From an uncultured Erysipelotrichaceae bacterium (lineage in GTDB: Bacteria; Bacillota_I; Bacilli_A; Erysipelotrichales; Erysipelotrichaceae), in the NCBI GenBank assembly GCA_902786245.1, contig CADABS010000001.1, positions 87,619 to 151,618 of the forward strand: DNA of 64,000 nt, in the 5' to 3' direction. Shown piece by piece: positions 8,343 through 17,663 of the stretch (position 1 is its first letter; each line of letters starts with the position of its first letter). The notes under the pieces were generated by a model, which had not been told where the DNA came from, made no database searches, and saw only the letters and a list, made by a program, of their open reading frames with translations. The position numbers and the translations under genes were made by a program.

Positions 8343-8770
8343 AGCATCTCCTCATTGCGGGGATCGCTGTCCTGCAGCCAGCGTACTGCCTTGCGCAGCA
8401 GAGAGGCATCATTGTCATAGGTGATCAGCGCCATGGCATCGATGAGTTTGGTCCAGCGGATCTCCGACACTTCCTCTTCCTGCGCTTTTTCAGTGCCGCC
8501 GGCAGGTCTGGCAAGGAAATAGACGACTTCTTTGCGTACGCCTTCGCGCGGATGATAGGTGGTCGTTTCCCGGAAACCGTCGATGAACTCCGCTACCAGT
8601 CCGGTTTCTTCCAGGATTTCCCGGGCTGCAGTTTCATGTTCAGTCTCGCCTTTTTTGATATGTCCCTTCGGAAAGCACCAGTGTCCCTGATTCTGCCGAA
8701 TGACAAGCGTATAGATACGGCCGTCCTGTTCTTTGATCATTACCGCACCGCATGACTTTTCGTGTTCCAT
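8339..8770 (-). CDS. Nudix hydrolase
   Basis: 143 residues. The nudix box GHIKKGETEHETAAREILEETGL (residues 36-58, split here by family convention G-x5-E-x7-REUxEExGU) is complete, preceded by GHWCFPKG. The arrangement resembles asymmetrical diadenosine tetraphosphate or mRNA-cap-type pyrophosphohydrolases, which cleave nucleoside diphosphates linked to another moiety. A GGGGGAG ribosome site precedes the ATG. It heads a four-gene operon ending in rluB and overlaps the next gene by 4 bp. Confidence 0.92.
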   Translation of the reverse strand: MEHEKSCGAVMIKEQDGRIYTLVIRQNQGHWCFPKGHIKKGETEHETAAREILEETGLVAEFIDGFRETTTYHPREGVRKEVVYFLARPAGGTEKAQEEEVSEIRWTKLIDAMALITYDNDASLLRKAVRWLQDSDPRNEEML

Positions 8771-8799
8771 AGCACTCCCCCGCTTTTCATGTATTCACT

Positions 8800-8808
8800 A
8801 TCATACCA
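8800..8808 (-). promoter_or_regulatory. Extended -10 promoter of the nudix-rluB operon
   Basis: Minus-strand TGGTATGAT is an extended -10 element about 30 bases before the nudix ATG. No good -35 is visible. It lies directly after the 3' end of the Tet(M)-like gene. Confidence 0.5.
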
Positions 8809-8819
8809 TAAATCGGTAT

Positions 8820-11318
8820 TCAGCCCAGCACTTCGCTGATCTGTTTCTCCGCCAGCAGAACGCTCTGTTCCAGTTCCCTTGCGGACATCCGCAGTCCGCC
8901 ATGGGCAAGCACGGCGTTCTGAATCAGACCGTCGCTCGTCGCTGCCCGGATGGCACAGCGGTCTTTGAGTTCCAGCGATATCCGCTCGATATAGCTGTCT
9001 GCGGTTTCATCCGCTCTGGTATAGACGATCTCCATATCGCCACGTTTCATCGAAGAGCCGGCATTGTCCTTGCGCCGGTATCCGTCAAAGACAAGGATCA
9101 TCTTCTCATTGCGGAATGCCTGATAATTGTACAGCCGGTCGATCAGCCGTTCCCGGGCCGTGGATATATCGACCTTTGCCAGTTCACGCAGATCCTGCCA
9201 GTCATAGATCATGTTATAGCCGTCCACGATCAGACACCCGGGCTTATGCACCGCCGGCTTTGCCTTCGGCTTCCGCATTTCTTCCTGTTCCTTCTTCTTC
9301 GCCGTTTTCTTTTCCGTACTGCGGTTGTTGCCGAAGGTGGAATCAAATACGCGTTTGAGTTCTTCATTGGACACCCGGTGCCGTACCGGCGAAGAGGAAG
9401 ATGAATGCGCTTCTTCCGTTTTCAGCTGCACATGCATATGTTCATCCGCCAGATTCCAGGGAACGATATACCCGCTGCCGTTGGCACAGAACACAGAATC
9501 CGGTGTCCGGAAGCGGTCCGCATCGGGATCATAGCCGACCGCATCGATGACGGTACTGGGATCCTGACAGACATCATATGCACCCGGTTCCCAGGAAAAG
9601 ACGCCTTTGCCATGGCTGTATGCCGCAAGATCCGAGGCATAGTTCATCAGCAGCCGCACCGCGCCGCTGCCGTGTACATAAACAATGCCGTCCGCCGTTT
9701 CCGCTACCTCTGCACTGGCATGTATGCGCTCCATATCGTACAGGGCATGGCTCAAAGCATCCGCCGGTATCCGCAGGCTGTAGCTGCAGTACGGCTCCAG
9801 CAGGATGTTTTCGCTTTTATAGAGACCCTGGCGCAGTGCCCGCATGGCTGCCTGGCGGAAGTCGCCTGCTTCGGTATGCTTGAGATGTCCTCTGCCGGCA
9901 ATCAGCGTAATGCGCAGATCGCTCAGCGGGCTGTTGGTCAGGATGCCCCGCAGCTTTGCCGTACGCAATGCTGAAAGGACAGAAGCCTGCCATGCTTCAT
10001 TCATGACATCGCGGGGACATTCACTGTCAATGACCAGACCGCTGCCCCGCTGCAGCGGTGTCAGCCGCAGATGGACTTCCGCATAATGGCGCAGTGGTTC
10101 AAAATGGCCGCTGCCGATGACTTCCCCGGCAATCGTCTCCGCATACAGGATCCTGCCCGGTCCGAAATCGACTGCGATGCCGCTGCGTTTTTCGATCGTA
10201 TGCCGAAGAACCTCTTTCTGCATATCGCCCATGATCTGCACATAGAGATGTCTGCCGCTTTCATCCGTACTGATCTGCAGCTGCGGATCTTCGGTTTCGA
10301 TCTGCCGGAAGATCCTTGTCAGTTTGAGAACATCCGCCCGGTCCGAGCACAGGATTTCATAGGTCATGCATGCACTCAGCAATGCTTCTTTTTCATCTTC
10401 TTCAAAACCGAGGCCGCTGCCGGCATCCTTGGAAGATATGCCTTTGAGGGTGCAGATCATGCCGGCGGATACTTCATTCACCGCATCGAACCGGGTTCCG
10501 TTATAGATCCGCACCGCATCCGCTTTTTCATCTTCCGTGATCCTGTCCCGCACATGCAGGGTTCCGCCGGTCACCTTGATATGGGTCAGACGGGTGCCGT
10601 CGGTATCCTGGGAGATCCGGTAGACCCTTGCCCCGAATTCTTCCGGATATTCCCGGTATCCGGCCTGGGCAGCAACCGTATCGAGCAGTGCATCGACATT
10701 CTGCCGCTTCAGAGCCGAACCGAAAATGACGGGAATGTACTTCCTTGCCGCAAATGCCTCCTGCAGCAGTCTTTCATCGATTTCTCCGCTTTCCAGATAT
10801 GTTTCCAGCAGTTCTTCACTGCACATTGCCAGCTGCTCGGGATCCTGCGTATCCGCCCGCAGACAGGCGCTGCCGCATTTCTTCTGCAGTTCTAAAAGGA
10901 TCTCTTCTTCGCTTCTGTAGCAGATATCCATCTTGTTCACAAAGATCATGCAGGGCACATTGTAATGTTCCAGACACCGCAGGATCGTTTCCGTATGGCT
11001 CTGGATGCCGTCCGGTCCGCTGATGACAAGCACTGCCAGATCAATGACCCGCAGGGTCCTTTCCATTTCCGATGAAAAGTCGACATGGCCCGGCGTATCC
11101 AGGATCTGGATCGTCGTATCCTTCCAGGAAAGGCAGGCTTCCTTGGCATAGATCGTAATGCCACGCTCCCGTTCCTGCTCGTCATAATCCAGCAGGGAAT
11201 CGCCGTGATCCACCCTGCCCCAGGACCGGATCGAACCGGCCAGATAGGACATCGCTTCTATACATGTTGTTTTTCCGGCATCGACGTGTGCCAGAACTCC
11301 GATCACCATATGTTTCAT
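8820..11318 (-). CDS. Tet(M)/EF-G-like translational GTPase fused to a Rae1 (YacP)-type NYN endoribonuclease
   Basis: 832 residues. Residues 1-640 are a ribosomal-protection-type GTPase: G1 AHVDAGKTT, switch region RGITIYAKE, G3 DTPGHVDF, G4 NKMD, then the EF-G-like domains II to V (ILLEPYCSYSLRIPADA in domain V). A low-complexity Lys/Glu/Ser linker (about 640-690) leads to a complete NYN domain (692-832) with LIVDGYNMI, LVFDGY, ADETADSYIE and AATSDGLIQ, which keeps the Asp set and tracks Bacillus Rae1/YacP closely. Rae1 cuts mRNA in the ribosomal A site; Tet(M)-like GTPases also enter the A site. A ribosome-targeted nuclease is therefore inferred. TATAAT lies only 9 bases before the ATG and no ribosome site is visible. 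It is not likely to be an ordinary tetracycline-resistance gene. Confidence 0.93.
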   Translation of the reverse strand: MKHMVIGVLAHVDAGKTTCIEAMSYLAGSIRSWGRVDHGDSLLDYDEQERERGITIYAKEACLSWKDTTIQILDTPGHVDFSSEMERTLRVIDLAVLVISGPDGIQSHTETILRCLEHYNVPCMIFVNKMDICYRSEEEILLELQKKCGSACLRADTQDPEQLAMCSEELLETYLESGEIDERLLQEAFAARKYIPVIFGSALKRQNVDALLDTVAAQAGYREYPEEFGARVYRISQDTDGTRLTHIKVTGGTLHVRDRITEDEKADAVRIYNGTRFDAVNEVSAGMICTLKGISSKDAGSGLGFEEDEKEALLSACMTYEILCSDRADVLKLTRIFRQIETEDPQLQISTDESGRHLYVQIMGDMQKEVLRHTIEKRSGIAVDFGPGRILYAETIAGEVIGSGHFEPLRHYAEVHLRLTPLQRGSGLVIDSECPRDVMNEAWQASVLSALRTAKLRGILTNSPLSDLRITLIAGRGHLKHTEAGDFRQAAMRALRQGLYKSENILLEPYCSYSLRIPADALSHALYDMERIHASAEVAETADGIVYVHGSGAVRLLMNYASDLAAYSHGKGVFSWEPGAYDVCQDPSTVIDAVGYDPDADRFRTPDSVFCANGSGYIVPWNLADEHMHVQLKTEEAHSSSSSPVRHRVSNEELKRVFDSTFGNNRSTEKKTAKKKEQEEMRKPKAKPAVHKPGCLIVDGYNMIYDWQDLRELAKVDISTARERLIDRLYNYQAFRNEKMILVFDGYRRKDNAGSSMKRGDMEIVYTRADETADSYIERISLELKDRCAIRAATSDGLIQNAVLAHGGLRMSARELEQSVLLAEKQISEVLG

Positions 11319-11331
11319 ACCAGAGTATTAT

Positions 11332-11360
11332 AAAAAAACGGCGGCATGATTGCCACCGTT
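11332..11360 (-). terminator. Intrinsic terminator of pepF
   Basis: Minus strand AACGGTGGCA-ATCA-TGCCGCCGTT forms a 10-bp stem with one G-U/T-G pair, followed by a seven-T run. It sits between pepF and the GTPase-nuclease gene; the T-run runs straight into a TATAAT. Confidence 0.8.
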
Positions 11361-11368
11361 GTTATTTA

Positions 11369-13174
11369 TTACAGTCCCAGCGTATCCGCGATCTGCTCTG
11401 CTTCTTCGACCGCTGCAGCGAACTTCTTCAGTGCGGTTTCCACCGGTTCCGGTGTAGTCAGATCGACGCCGGCATGTTTCAGTTCATCCAGCGGATAGGC
11501 ACTGCTGCCCATGGACAGGAATTCCAGATACTTCTGCACCGCCGCATCGCCGCCATGCAGGATCCTGTCGGCCAGCGCAACCGCTGCCGAATAGCCGGTC
11601 GCATAGACGTAGACATAGAACGGCCGGTAGAAATGCGGAATCCGCGACCATTCATAGCGGACCAGCGGATCGACCGTGAGATCTTCGCCGAAGTAGGTAC
11701 GGATCAGTTTCTCATACATCGCACAGAATACCGACGCATTGAGCGCTTCCCCTTTTTCGCACAGTTCATGGGCCTGCTTCTCGAATTCCGCAAACATTGT
11801 CTGCCGGTAGACCGTGCCCTTGAATCCTTCCATGACCTGGTTGAGCAGCACCAGACGTCTGGCCGGATCTTTTTCTTCTTTCAGCAGCGCTTCAATGAGC
11901 AGGTTCTCGTTGACCGTGGAAGCGACCTCCGCAACAAACAGCGAATAATCCGCATACTGCGGCGGCTGGTTCGCATTGGTATGCCATGTGTGCATGGAAT
12001 GGCCCATCTCATGGGCAATCGTCGAAACATCATTGAGACGTCCGGCAAAATTGGTCAGGATGTACGGATTGGAATCATAGCATCCGGAAGAATAGGCACC
12101 GCCGCTCTTGCCTTTGTTGGGATATACATCGATCCAGCGGTCGCGGAACGCACCTCTGACCGTATCGCAGTATTTTTCACCCAGCGGCGCAACTGCCTTG
12201 AGAACAAGCTCCTGGGCCTGTTCATAGGTATATTTATCCTGGGAACCGGCTGTCAGAGGCATATATACATCGTAATAATGCAGATCATCCAGCTTCAGCA
12301 GTCTCTTCCGCAGCCGGACATAGCGGTACATCGTATCCATATGGGCATGCACGGTATTGATCAGATTGTCATAGACCGATACCGGCAGCGCATCGGCCGC
12401 CATCATCATTTCTCTGGAAGAACCGTATCCCCGGACCCTGGCTTCTGCCGCAGACGTCTTCAGTACACCGGCATAGGCTGACGCAAAGGTGTTTTCATGA
12501 TGTTTGTAGCCTTCGTAATACTTCTCAAATGCATCCGCCCGCAGGACTCTGTCGGGATCTGTCTGCAGCAGGATGAATCCGGCATCGCTGACTTCGTGCA
12601 AATTGCCTTCGCTGTCTTTTGCATCTTCGTAGTACATATCCGCATCCATCAGGCTTTCCGATACCATCGAAGGCGTTGCCAGTGCTTCCGAGAAAGCTGC
12701 CAGCAGTCCTTCCTGTTCTTTGGAAAGCATATGCGGTTTACGTCTGAGCAGATCATGGAGATAGAAGCTGTAGTCCTGCAGCTTTTCACTGTCCGCGATC
12801 TCTTTCAGAACATCTTCGCCCAGACTCAGGATCTCCGGTTCGGCAAAGGCCGTCATCTCGCCCAGGGACGAATACTTCCCGTAGCAGCGCATGTACATCG
12901 ACTGCGCCGCCGGATCGCGGGTATCTTCGCTGTGGCGCAGACTGGCATAGGTAAACAGCTTTGACATATGCCGGCTGGTGTCTGTCAGTCCCTGCAGATA
13001 TGCAAGGATGGCATCGGCTTCATGCAGCTTTCCCTGCCATGCACTGAGCTTTGCGCACTCTGCGTCAATGCCGGCAAAATCGTCTTCCCATGCGGCGTCG
13101 GACGCATACATGGAAGTCAGATCCCACATGTACGCGGGATCCATGTCTTTTCTTTCTCTGATCGTTTCACTCAT
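11369..13174 (-). CDS. pepF: Oligoendopeptidase F (M3 zinc peptidase)
   Basis: 601 residues, the normal size. The zinc motif HEMGHSMH is present, with the downstream glutamate in FVAEVASTVNE. N-terminal oligopeptidase F helices start with YMWDLTSMYASDAAWE. This cytosolic enzyme cuts peptides of about 7-17 residues. The start overlaps the 3' end of the upstream EVE-domain gene by 8 bp, so they form an operon. Confidence 0.96.
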   Translation of the reverse strand: MSETIRERKDMDPAYMWDLTSMYASDAAWEDDFAGIDAECAKLSAWQGKLHEADAILAYLQGLTDTSRHMSKLFTYASLRHSEDTRDPAAQSMYMRCYGKYSSLGEMTAFAEPEILSLGEDVLKEIADSEKLQDYSFYLHDLLRRKPHMLSKEQEGLLAAFSEALATPSMVSESLMDADMYYEDAKDSEGNLHEVSDAGFILLQTDPDRVLRADAFEKYYEGYKHHENTFASAYAGVLKTSAAEARVRGYGSSREMMMAADALPVSVYDNLINTVHAHMDTMYRYVRLRKRLLKLDDLHYYDVYMPLTAGSQDKYTYEQAQELVLKAVAPLGEKYCDTVRGAFRDRWIDVYPNKGKSGGAYSSGCYDSNPYILTNFAGRLNDVSTIAHEMGHSMHTWHTNANQPPQYADYSLFVAEVASTVNENLLIEALLKEEKDPARRLVLLNQVMEGFKGTVYRQTMFAEFEKQAHELCEKGEALNASVFCAMYEKLIRTYFGEDLTVDPLVRYEWSRIPHFYRPFYVYVYATGYSAAVALADRILHGGDAAVQKYLEFLSMGSSAYPLDELKHAGVDLTTPEPVETALKKFAAAVEEAEQIADTLGL

Positions 13175-14135
13175 CGTTTTCTTCCTCCCCGGGATACAGT
13201 TTACTGATCTCTTCTCTGAGCGGCTGTGTCATATAGCGGGCACCGCGGATATTCGTGATGCCCAGTTCCTTCAGTCTTTTCCGGTCAATCTTTCCGTCTT
13301 TATACATGGCAATGCACTTCAGCCGGCACATCTGATCGATCTTCATCGGTTCATCATGTCTGCCTTTATAAGGCAGATTGCATTCTGTCACGATGCATTT
13401 ATAGCGGATGGAGCCGAACGGCATGCCATAGTAAATATAGACCAGATCGCCTTCCTGCGCATCAAAACTCTGTTTCCAGTACAGCTGTTTTGATACGGAA
13501 AAGCCATGGTCCAGATCAAAGTATTTCGGATTGGCAGGGATGATCCATTCTTTTCTTTCGCCTTCACGCCGGCCTGCATGCGTCTGTACAGGTATGGATC
13601 CTGCAATCTGCGTATCGGTATATGTATCATCCAGCGGAATGCGCTGATACACGGTACGGCCATGGCGCACCGTCTCATACCGGCTGCTTCCGCCCTGTTT
13701 CATGCGGATCTCCAGAAACTCCATGCCGGTTTCTTCATCGGATACGATCCTGGCATCTCTGCTTTCATCCCCATATCCTTCTGACGCCAGCACGGCAGCG
13801 ATCCGTTCCGACTGATCATAAGCATAGCGGACCTGATTGAAACAGGCTTCTGCAATCTCCTGCAGCTTTGCCATGTATTCTTCGCGGATCATTGCAGCGT
13901 AGGCACCTTTTGGGCCGGCCGCCCGCAATGCGATATACGGATCGCCTGTTTCCGCATCGTTTACTTCGCTGAAAATACGCAGATCCGCACCGACGGTAAT
14001 ACGCGCCTCAAAAACACCGTGACCCAGCGGAAACACAAAGCACAGATTCCCGTTTTCATCTTTTCTGAAACCGTATGCCGCCATGCGTTCTCTGTTTCCC
14101 CGCATCCGGCGCAGCAGCAGCCTGTCCTCATTCAT
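13167..14135 (-). CDS. MmcQ/YjbR-like plus EVE (PUA-like) domain protein
   Basis: 322 residues. The N-terminal half (about 20-125) has the pattern of an MmcQ/YjbR-type fold (YGFRKDENGNLCFVFPLG, DLRIFSEVNDAETGDPY). The C-terminal half begins EWIIPANPKYFDLDHGF and continues GDLVYIYYGMPFGSIRYKCIVTEC, the layout of an EVE/PUA-like nucleic-acid or modified-base binding domain. Role unknown; the same domain pair is seen in uncharacterised Bacillota proteins to my recollection. It is the first gene of an operon with pepF and is divergent from the DUF1846 gene. Confidence 0.65.
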   Translation of the reverse strand: MNEDRLLLRRMRGNRERMAAYGFRKDENGNLCFVFPLGHGVFEARITVGADLRIFSEVNDAETGDPYIALRAAGPKGAYAAMIREEYMAKLQEIAEACFNQVRYAYDQSERIAAVLASEGYGDESRDARIVSDEETGMEFLEIRMKQGGSSRYETVRHGRTVYQRIPLDDTYTDTQIAGSIPVQTHAGRREGERKEWIIPANPKYFDLDHGFSVSKQLYWKQSFDAQEGDLVYIYYGMPFGSIRYKCIVTECNLPYKGRHDEPMKIDQMCRLKCIAMYKDGKIDRKRLKELGITNIRGARYMTQPLREEISKLYPGEEENDE

Positions 14136-14219
14136 AACGATTCATATTCTACCATTGTGTGAACAATTGCGCATTTCCTTTTGAATTCTGTTATACTTTT
14201 GCGTATTGGAGAAAAAACT

Positions 14220-15707
14220 ATGGCAAAGAAAGCGTTTGATTCAAATAAGTACCTGGCTCTGCAGAGAGACAAGATTCTGGAAAGAATCAATATGTTCAGC
14301 GGCAAGCTCTATCTTGAATTCGGCGGCAAGATGTTTGAAGACTTCCATGCGTCAAGAGTCCTGCCGGGCTATGATCCCAACAACAAGATCAAGCTGCTCA
14401 CGGAACTCAAGGATCAGGTCGAACTGATCATCTGCATCAACGCGAATAATATTGAGCACACCAAGGCGCGGGGGGATCTGGGCATCTCGTATGACCAGGA
14501 AGTATTCCGTCTGGTCGATGCGCTGCGGGCACTGGATCTGTATGTCGGATCGGTCGTCATCACCCAGTATGCCCATCAGCCTTCGGTCGATATCTTCCGC
14601 AACCAGCTGACCAAGAGCGGCATCCACAGCTATCTGCACTATCCGATCAAGGGATATCCGACCGATGTCGATTACATCGTGTCGCCGGAAGGACTCGGCA
14701 AGAACCAGTATGTACCGACCGAAAGAAACCTGATCGTCGTGACGGCACCGGGTCCGGGCTCCGGAAAGATGGCTACCTGCATTTCCCAGCTCTATCATGA
14801 CCATGCCAACGGCATCACATCGGGCTATGCGAAGTTCGAAACCTTCCCGGTCTGGAACCTGCCTCTGCATCACCCGGTCAACCTGGCCTATGAAGCAGCC
14901 ACTGCCGATCTGGATGACATCAACATGATCGACCCGTATCATCTGGAAGCCTATGGCAAAACAGCCGTCAATTATAACCGTGACATTGAGATCTTCCCGG
15001 TCCTGAACCGGATCATCACCCGGATCCTCAATGAATCCCCCTACAAATCACCGACTGACATGGGCGTCAATATGGTCGGCTATGCGATCACCGATGAAGA
15101 AGCCGCGATCGAAGCATCCAAGGCGGAAATCATCCGCCGCTACTACCAGGCCCAGGTCGATGTCAAAAATGACAGGATCCCGGAAACAGCCGTCTCCCGG
15201 ATCAAGCTGCTCATGAATGAAACATCGATCAGTCCGGATGACCGTACGGTCACGATCGCCGCCCGGAAAAAAGCAGAAGAATCAGGCGAACCGGCAATGG
15301 CCCTGCAGCTCAGTGACGGACGCATCGTCACCGGCCGCACATCCTCGCTGTTCGGTCCTTCCGCAGCCGTCATCATCAACGCGATCAAGGCGCTGGGAAA
15401 TATCGATAAAGATACGCATCTGATCGAACCGGAATATGTCAAGCCGATCCAGGAACTCAAAGTCAACAACCTCGGCAACCGCAATCCCCGTCTCCATTCC
15501 GACGAGCTGCTGATTGCTCTGGCCATTGCGGCAATGACCAATCCCGCCACAAGGATCGCCATGGAACAGCTTTCCAAGCTCAAGGGATCGGAAGCCCACT
15601 GCACCGTCATCCTGCCGCTGGAAGATGCCAATGTCTTCCGCAAGCTCGGTGTCAATGTCACCTTCGACCCGGTCTACCAGCGCAAGAATCTCTATCATCC
15701 CAAGTAA
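14220..15707 (+). CDS. DUF1846 domain protein
   Basis: 495 residues from the ATG at 14220, chosen because GGAG lies 10 bases upstream; a longer in-frame start has no ribosome site. It matches the DUF1846 family throughout ([60 protein letters not shown]). The family is cytosolic, conserved in many Bacillota and has solved structures but no settled biochemical role that I know. [10 protein letters not shown] resembles a phosphate-binding loop. A terminator follows and the gene appears monocistronic. Confidence 0.92.
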   Translation: MAKKAFDSNKYLALQRDKILERINMFSGKLYLEFGGKMFEDFHASRVLPGYDPNNKIKLLTELKDQVELIICINANNIEHTKARGDLGISYDQEVFRLVDALRALDLYVGSVVITQYAHQPSVDIFRNQLTKSGIHSYLHYPIKGYPTDVDYIVSPEGLGKNQYVPTERNLIVVTAPGPGSGKMATCISQLYHDHANGITSGYAKFETFPVWNLPLHHPVNLAYEAATADLDDINMIDPYHLEAYGKTAVNYNRDIEIFPVLNRIITRILNESPYKSPTDMGVNMVGYAITDEEAAIEASKAEIIRRYYQAQVDVKNDRIPETAVSRIKLLMNETSISPDDRTVTIAARKKAEESGEPAMALQLSDGRIVTGRTSSLFGPSAAVIINAIKALGNIDKDTHLIEPEYVKPIQELKVNNLGNRNPRLHSDELLIALAIAAMTNPATRIAMEQLSKLKGSEAHCTVILPLEDANVFRKLGVNVTFDPVYQRKNLYHPK

Positions 15708-15712
15708 TACAG

Positions 15713-15735
15713 AGCCGGCACATGCCGGCTTTTCT
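15713..15735 (+). terminator. Terminator after DUF1846 gene
   Basis: AGCCGGCA-CA-TGCCGGCT is a perfect 8-bp stem followed by TTTCT. It also lies at the 3' end of the convergent tdk gene and could act for both. Confidence 0.75.
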
Positions 15736-15753
15736 CATAATAAAAGCAGAAAC

Positions 15754-16332
15754 TCAGTTCTGCTCATCTTCCTTCCGCAGCTTTCCCTGCAGGAAATGTT
15801 TCCGGCACAGGGCAATATACTCATCATTGGCCCCCAGCATGATCTGCGTTCCTTCCCGGACGATGCCATTGGCATTGTAGCGGGCATTGCAGGTCGCTTT
15901 CTTTCCGCACCAGCAGACCGTCTTGACTTCACGGATCTCATCGCAGATGGCCAGAAGACGCTGGCTGCCCTCAAACAGATTGTTCTGAAAGTCTGCCCGC
16001 AGACCATAGCACAGTACCGGTACATTCAGGTCATCGACGATATGGGCAAGGAAATCGATCTGTTCCTTTTTCGCAAACTGGATCTCATCGACGATCACCG
16101 CATCATATTTCTGCAGTTCCTCACCGCTCATTGCGCATATATCGCTGAGCAGAACACATTCTTTCTGCAGACCGATCCGGGAACGGATGATCCGGTTTCC
16201 GTCTCTGCTGTCAATATCCGTTTTGGCCAGAAGCGCGTTCTGACCGCGTTCGCTGTAATTATAATGCGCCATCAGCGCATTTGCCGTCTTTGAGCTGCCC
16301 ATGGCTCCGTAATAGAAATATAGCTTTGCCAT
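15754..16332 (-). CDS. tdk: Thymidine kinase
   Basis: 192 residues. The P-loop is GAMGSSKT near residues 8-15; VIVDEIQF is the Walker B region; CWCGKKATCNARY and the later ALCRKH carry zinc-ligand cysteines. It phosphorylates thymidine to dTMP in pyrimidine salvage. AGGAGG lies just upstream of the ATG at 16332; an upstream GTG reading through the ribosome site is rejected. It is convergent with the DUF1846 gene and divergent from pepT. Confidence 0.95.
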   Translation of the reverse strand: MAKLYFYYGAMGSSKTANALMAHYNYSERGQNALLAKTDIDSRDGNRIIRSRIGLQKECVLLSDICAMSGEELQKYDAVIVDEIQFAKKEQIDFLAHIVDDLNVPVLCYGLRADFQNNLFEGSQRLLAICDEIREVKTVCWCGKKATCNARYNANGIVREGTQIMLGANDEYIALCRKHFLQGKLRKEDEQN

Positions 16333-16385
16333 AAAACCTCCTTGCACTGAGTGTCATTTTACCATGAACTTCCGCAGAACCGCCA

Positions 16386-16394
16386 TGGTATAAT
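16386..16394 (+). promoter_or_regulatory. Extended -10 promoter of pepT
   Basis: TGGTATAAT is a consensus extended -10; no good -35 at 17 bases. Predicted start near 16401, with AGAGGTG before the pepT ATG. Confidence 0.6.
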
Positions 16395-16418
16395 GTTCGG
16401 CAGTAAAGAGGTGCTGAC

Positions 16419-17663
16419 ATGAATGAATTCTATGAAAAAACAAAAGAACGTCTGATCCGCTATGCAAAGATCGATACCCAGTCGAAAAGCGGAACCGATG
16501 CGGTGCCGACAACGATGAAACAGTTCGATCTGGCCCGTATGCTGCGCGATGAAATGGAACAGATCGGCGTATCCGATGTCTGGCTGGATGAAGACAAATG
16601 CGTTGTCTACGGCATCCTGCCGGACAATACCGGTACAGATACCGCCAGACCCATCGGCTTTGTCGCCCATATGGATACTGCCCCGGATGCGTCCGGAACC
16701 GATGTAAAGCCCTGGGTGCTGGAAAACTATGACGGAAGCGATATCGTGCTCAATGCCGAAAAGAACATCGTCATGAAACCGTCGGAATTTCCGAACCTGA
16801 ACATGTACATCGGCCAGGATCTGATCCTGACAGACGGTACGACCCTGCTGGGCGGCGATGACAAGGCAAGCATTGCCTCGATCATGACCATGGCGGAATA
16901 TTACTGCGCACATCCGGAAATCAAGCACGGAAAGATCGCGCTTGCATTTACACCGGATGAAGAAGTCGCCGGCCTTGCCAGAGACCTGGATCTGGAAAGA
17001 TTCGGATCGCCGGTCGCCTATACGCTGGATGGCGATCATCTGGGCTGGTATATGGATGAAACATTCAACGCTTCCGAAGCACAGATCACCATTCACGGCG
17101 TATCGGTCCATACCGGCACTGCCAAAGGCATCATGAAAAACGCTGTCGATATCGCTGCGGCCTTCATGAATGCCCTGCCTGCCTATGAAAAACCGCAGTA
17201 TACAGAGGGACGGGAAGGATTCTTCCATATGATCTCGTGCAATGCGACATGCGAGCTGGCTCAGCTGCGTCTGATCGTCCGCGACCACAGTGCCGTGCAG
17301 TTTGAGATCCGTGAAAACTATCTGCGCATGGTCACCGCAGAACTCAATGAGAAATACGGCGAAGGCACGGCGGAGCTGAAGATCATTCCCCAGTACCGTT
17401 CCATGAAGGAAGTCATCGATACCGTTCCGTATATGATCGAAGATCTCAAAAAAGCCATCCGTTCCTGCGGCATTGAACCGCAGACCGAAGCCTTCCGGGG
17501 CGGCACCGACGGCTCAGCCCTGTCCCACCGCGGACTGCCCTGTCCGAACCTGTCAGCGGGATATGAAAATGCCCATGGCCGTTTCGAATATGTACCGATC
17601 CAGTCCATGGAGAAAAATGTCGAGATCCTGCTGAAACTCTGCGCCATCTACGCAGAGGGATAA
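16419..17663 (+). CDS. pepT: Peptidase T (tripeptidase, M20B)
   Basis: 414 residues. Metal-site motifs are visible in order: VAHMDTAPD, LLGGDDKASIAS, TPDEEVAGLA with the catalytic Glu, LDGDHLG, and the C-terminal FRGGTDGSALSHRGLPCPNLSAG spread over two lines of the active site. It releases the N-terminal residue of tripeptides in the cytosol using two zinc ions. The last 16 bp overlap the convergent GNAT gene. Confidence 0.95.
   Translation: MNEFYEKTKERLIRYAKIDTQSKSGTDAVPTTMKQFDLARMLRDEMEQIGVSDVWLDEDKCVVYGILPDNTGTDTARPIGFVAHMDTAPDASGTDVKPWVLENYDGSDIVLNAEKNIVMKPSEFPNLNMYIGQDLILTDGTTLLGGDDKASIASIMTMAEYYCAHPEIKHGKIALAFTPDEEVAGLARDLDLERFGSPVAYTLDGDHLGWYMDETFNASEAQITIHGVSVHTGTAKGIMKNAVDIAAAFMNALPAYEKPQYTEGREGFFHMISCNATCELAQLRLIVRDHSAVQFEIRENYLRMVTAELNEKYGEGTAELKIIPQYRSMKEVIDTVPYMIEDLKKAIRSCGIEPQTEAFRGGTDGSALSHRGLPCPNLSAGYENAHGRFEYVPIQSMEKNVEILLKLCAIYAEG

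Noticed and set aside
8820..11318. Tetracycline resistance gene call
   Set aside because: Although Tet(M)-like, it carries an additional nuclease domain, sits among housekeeping genes and has no mobile context; resistance is not supported.
11264..12481. 405-codon plus-strand open frame opposite pepF
   Set aside because: It is the antisense of pepF and the GTPase gene, has no ribosome site, and its sequence (rich in Arg, Ile, His, Gln) is typical of a mirror frame.
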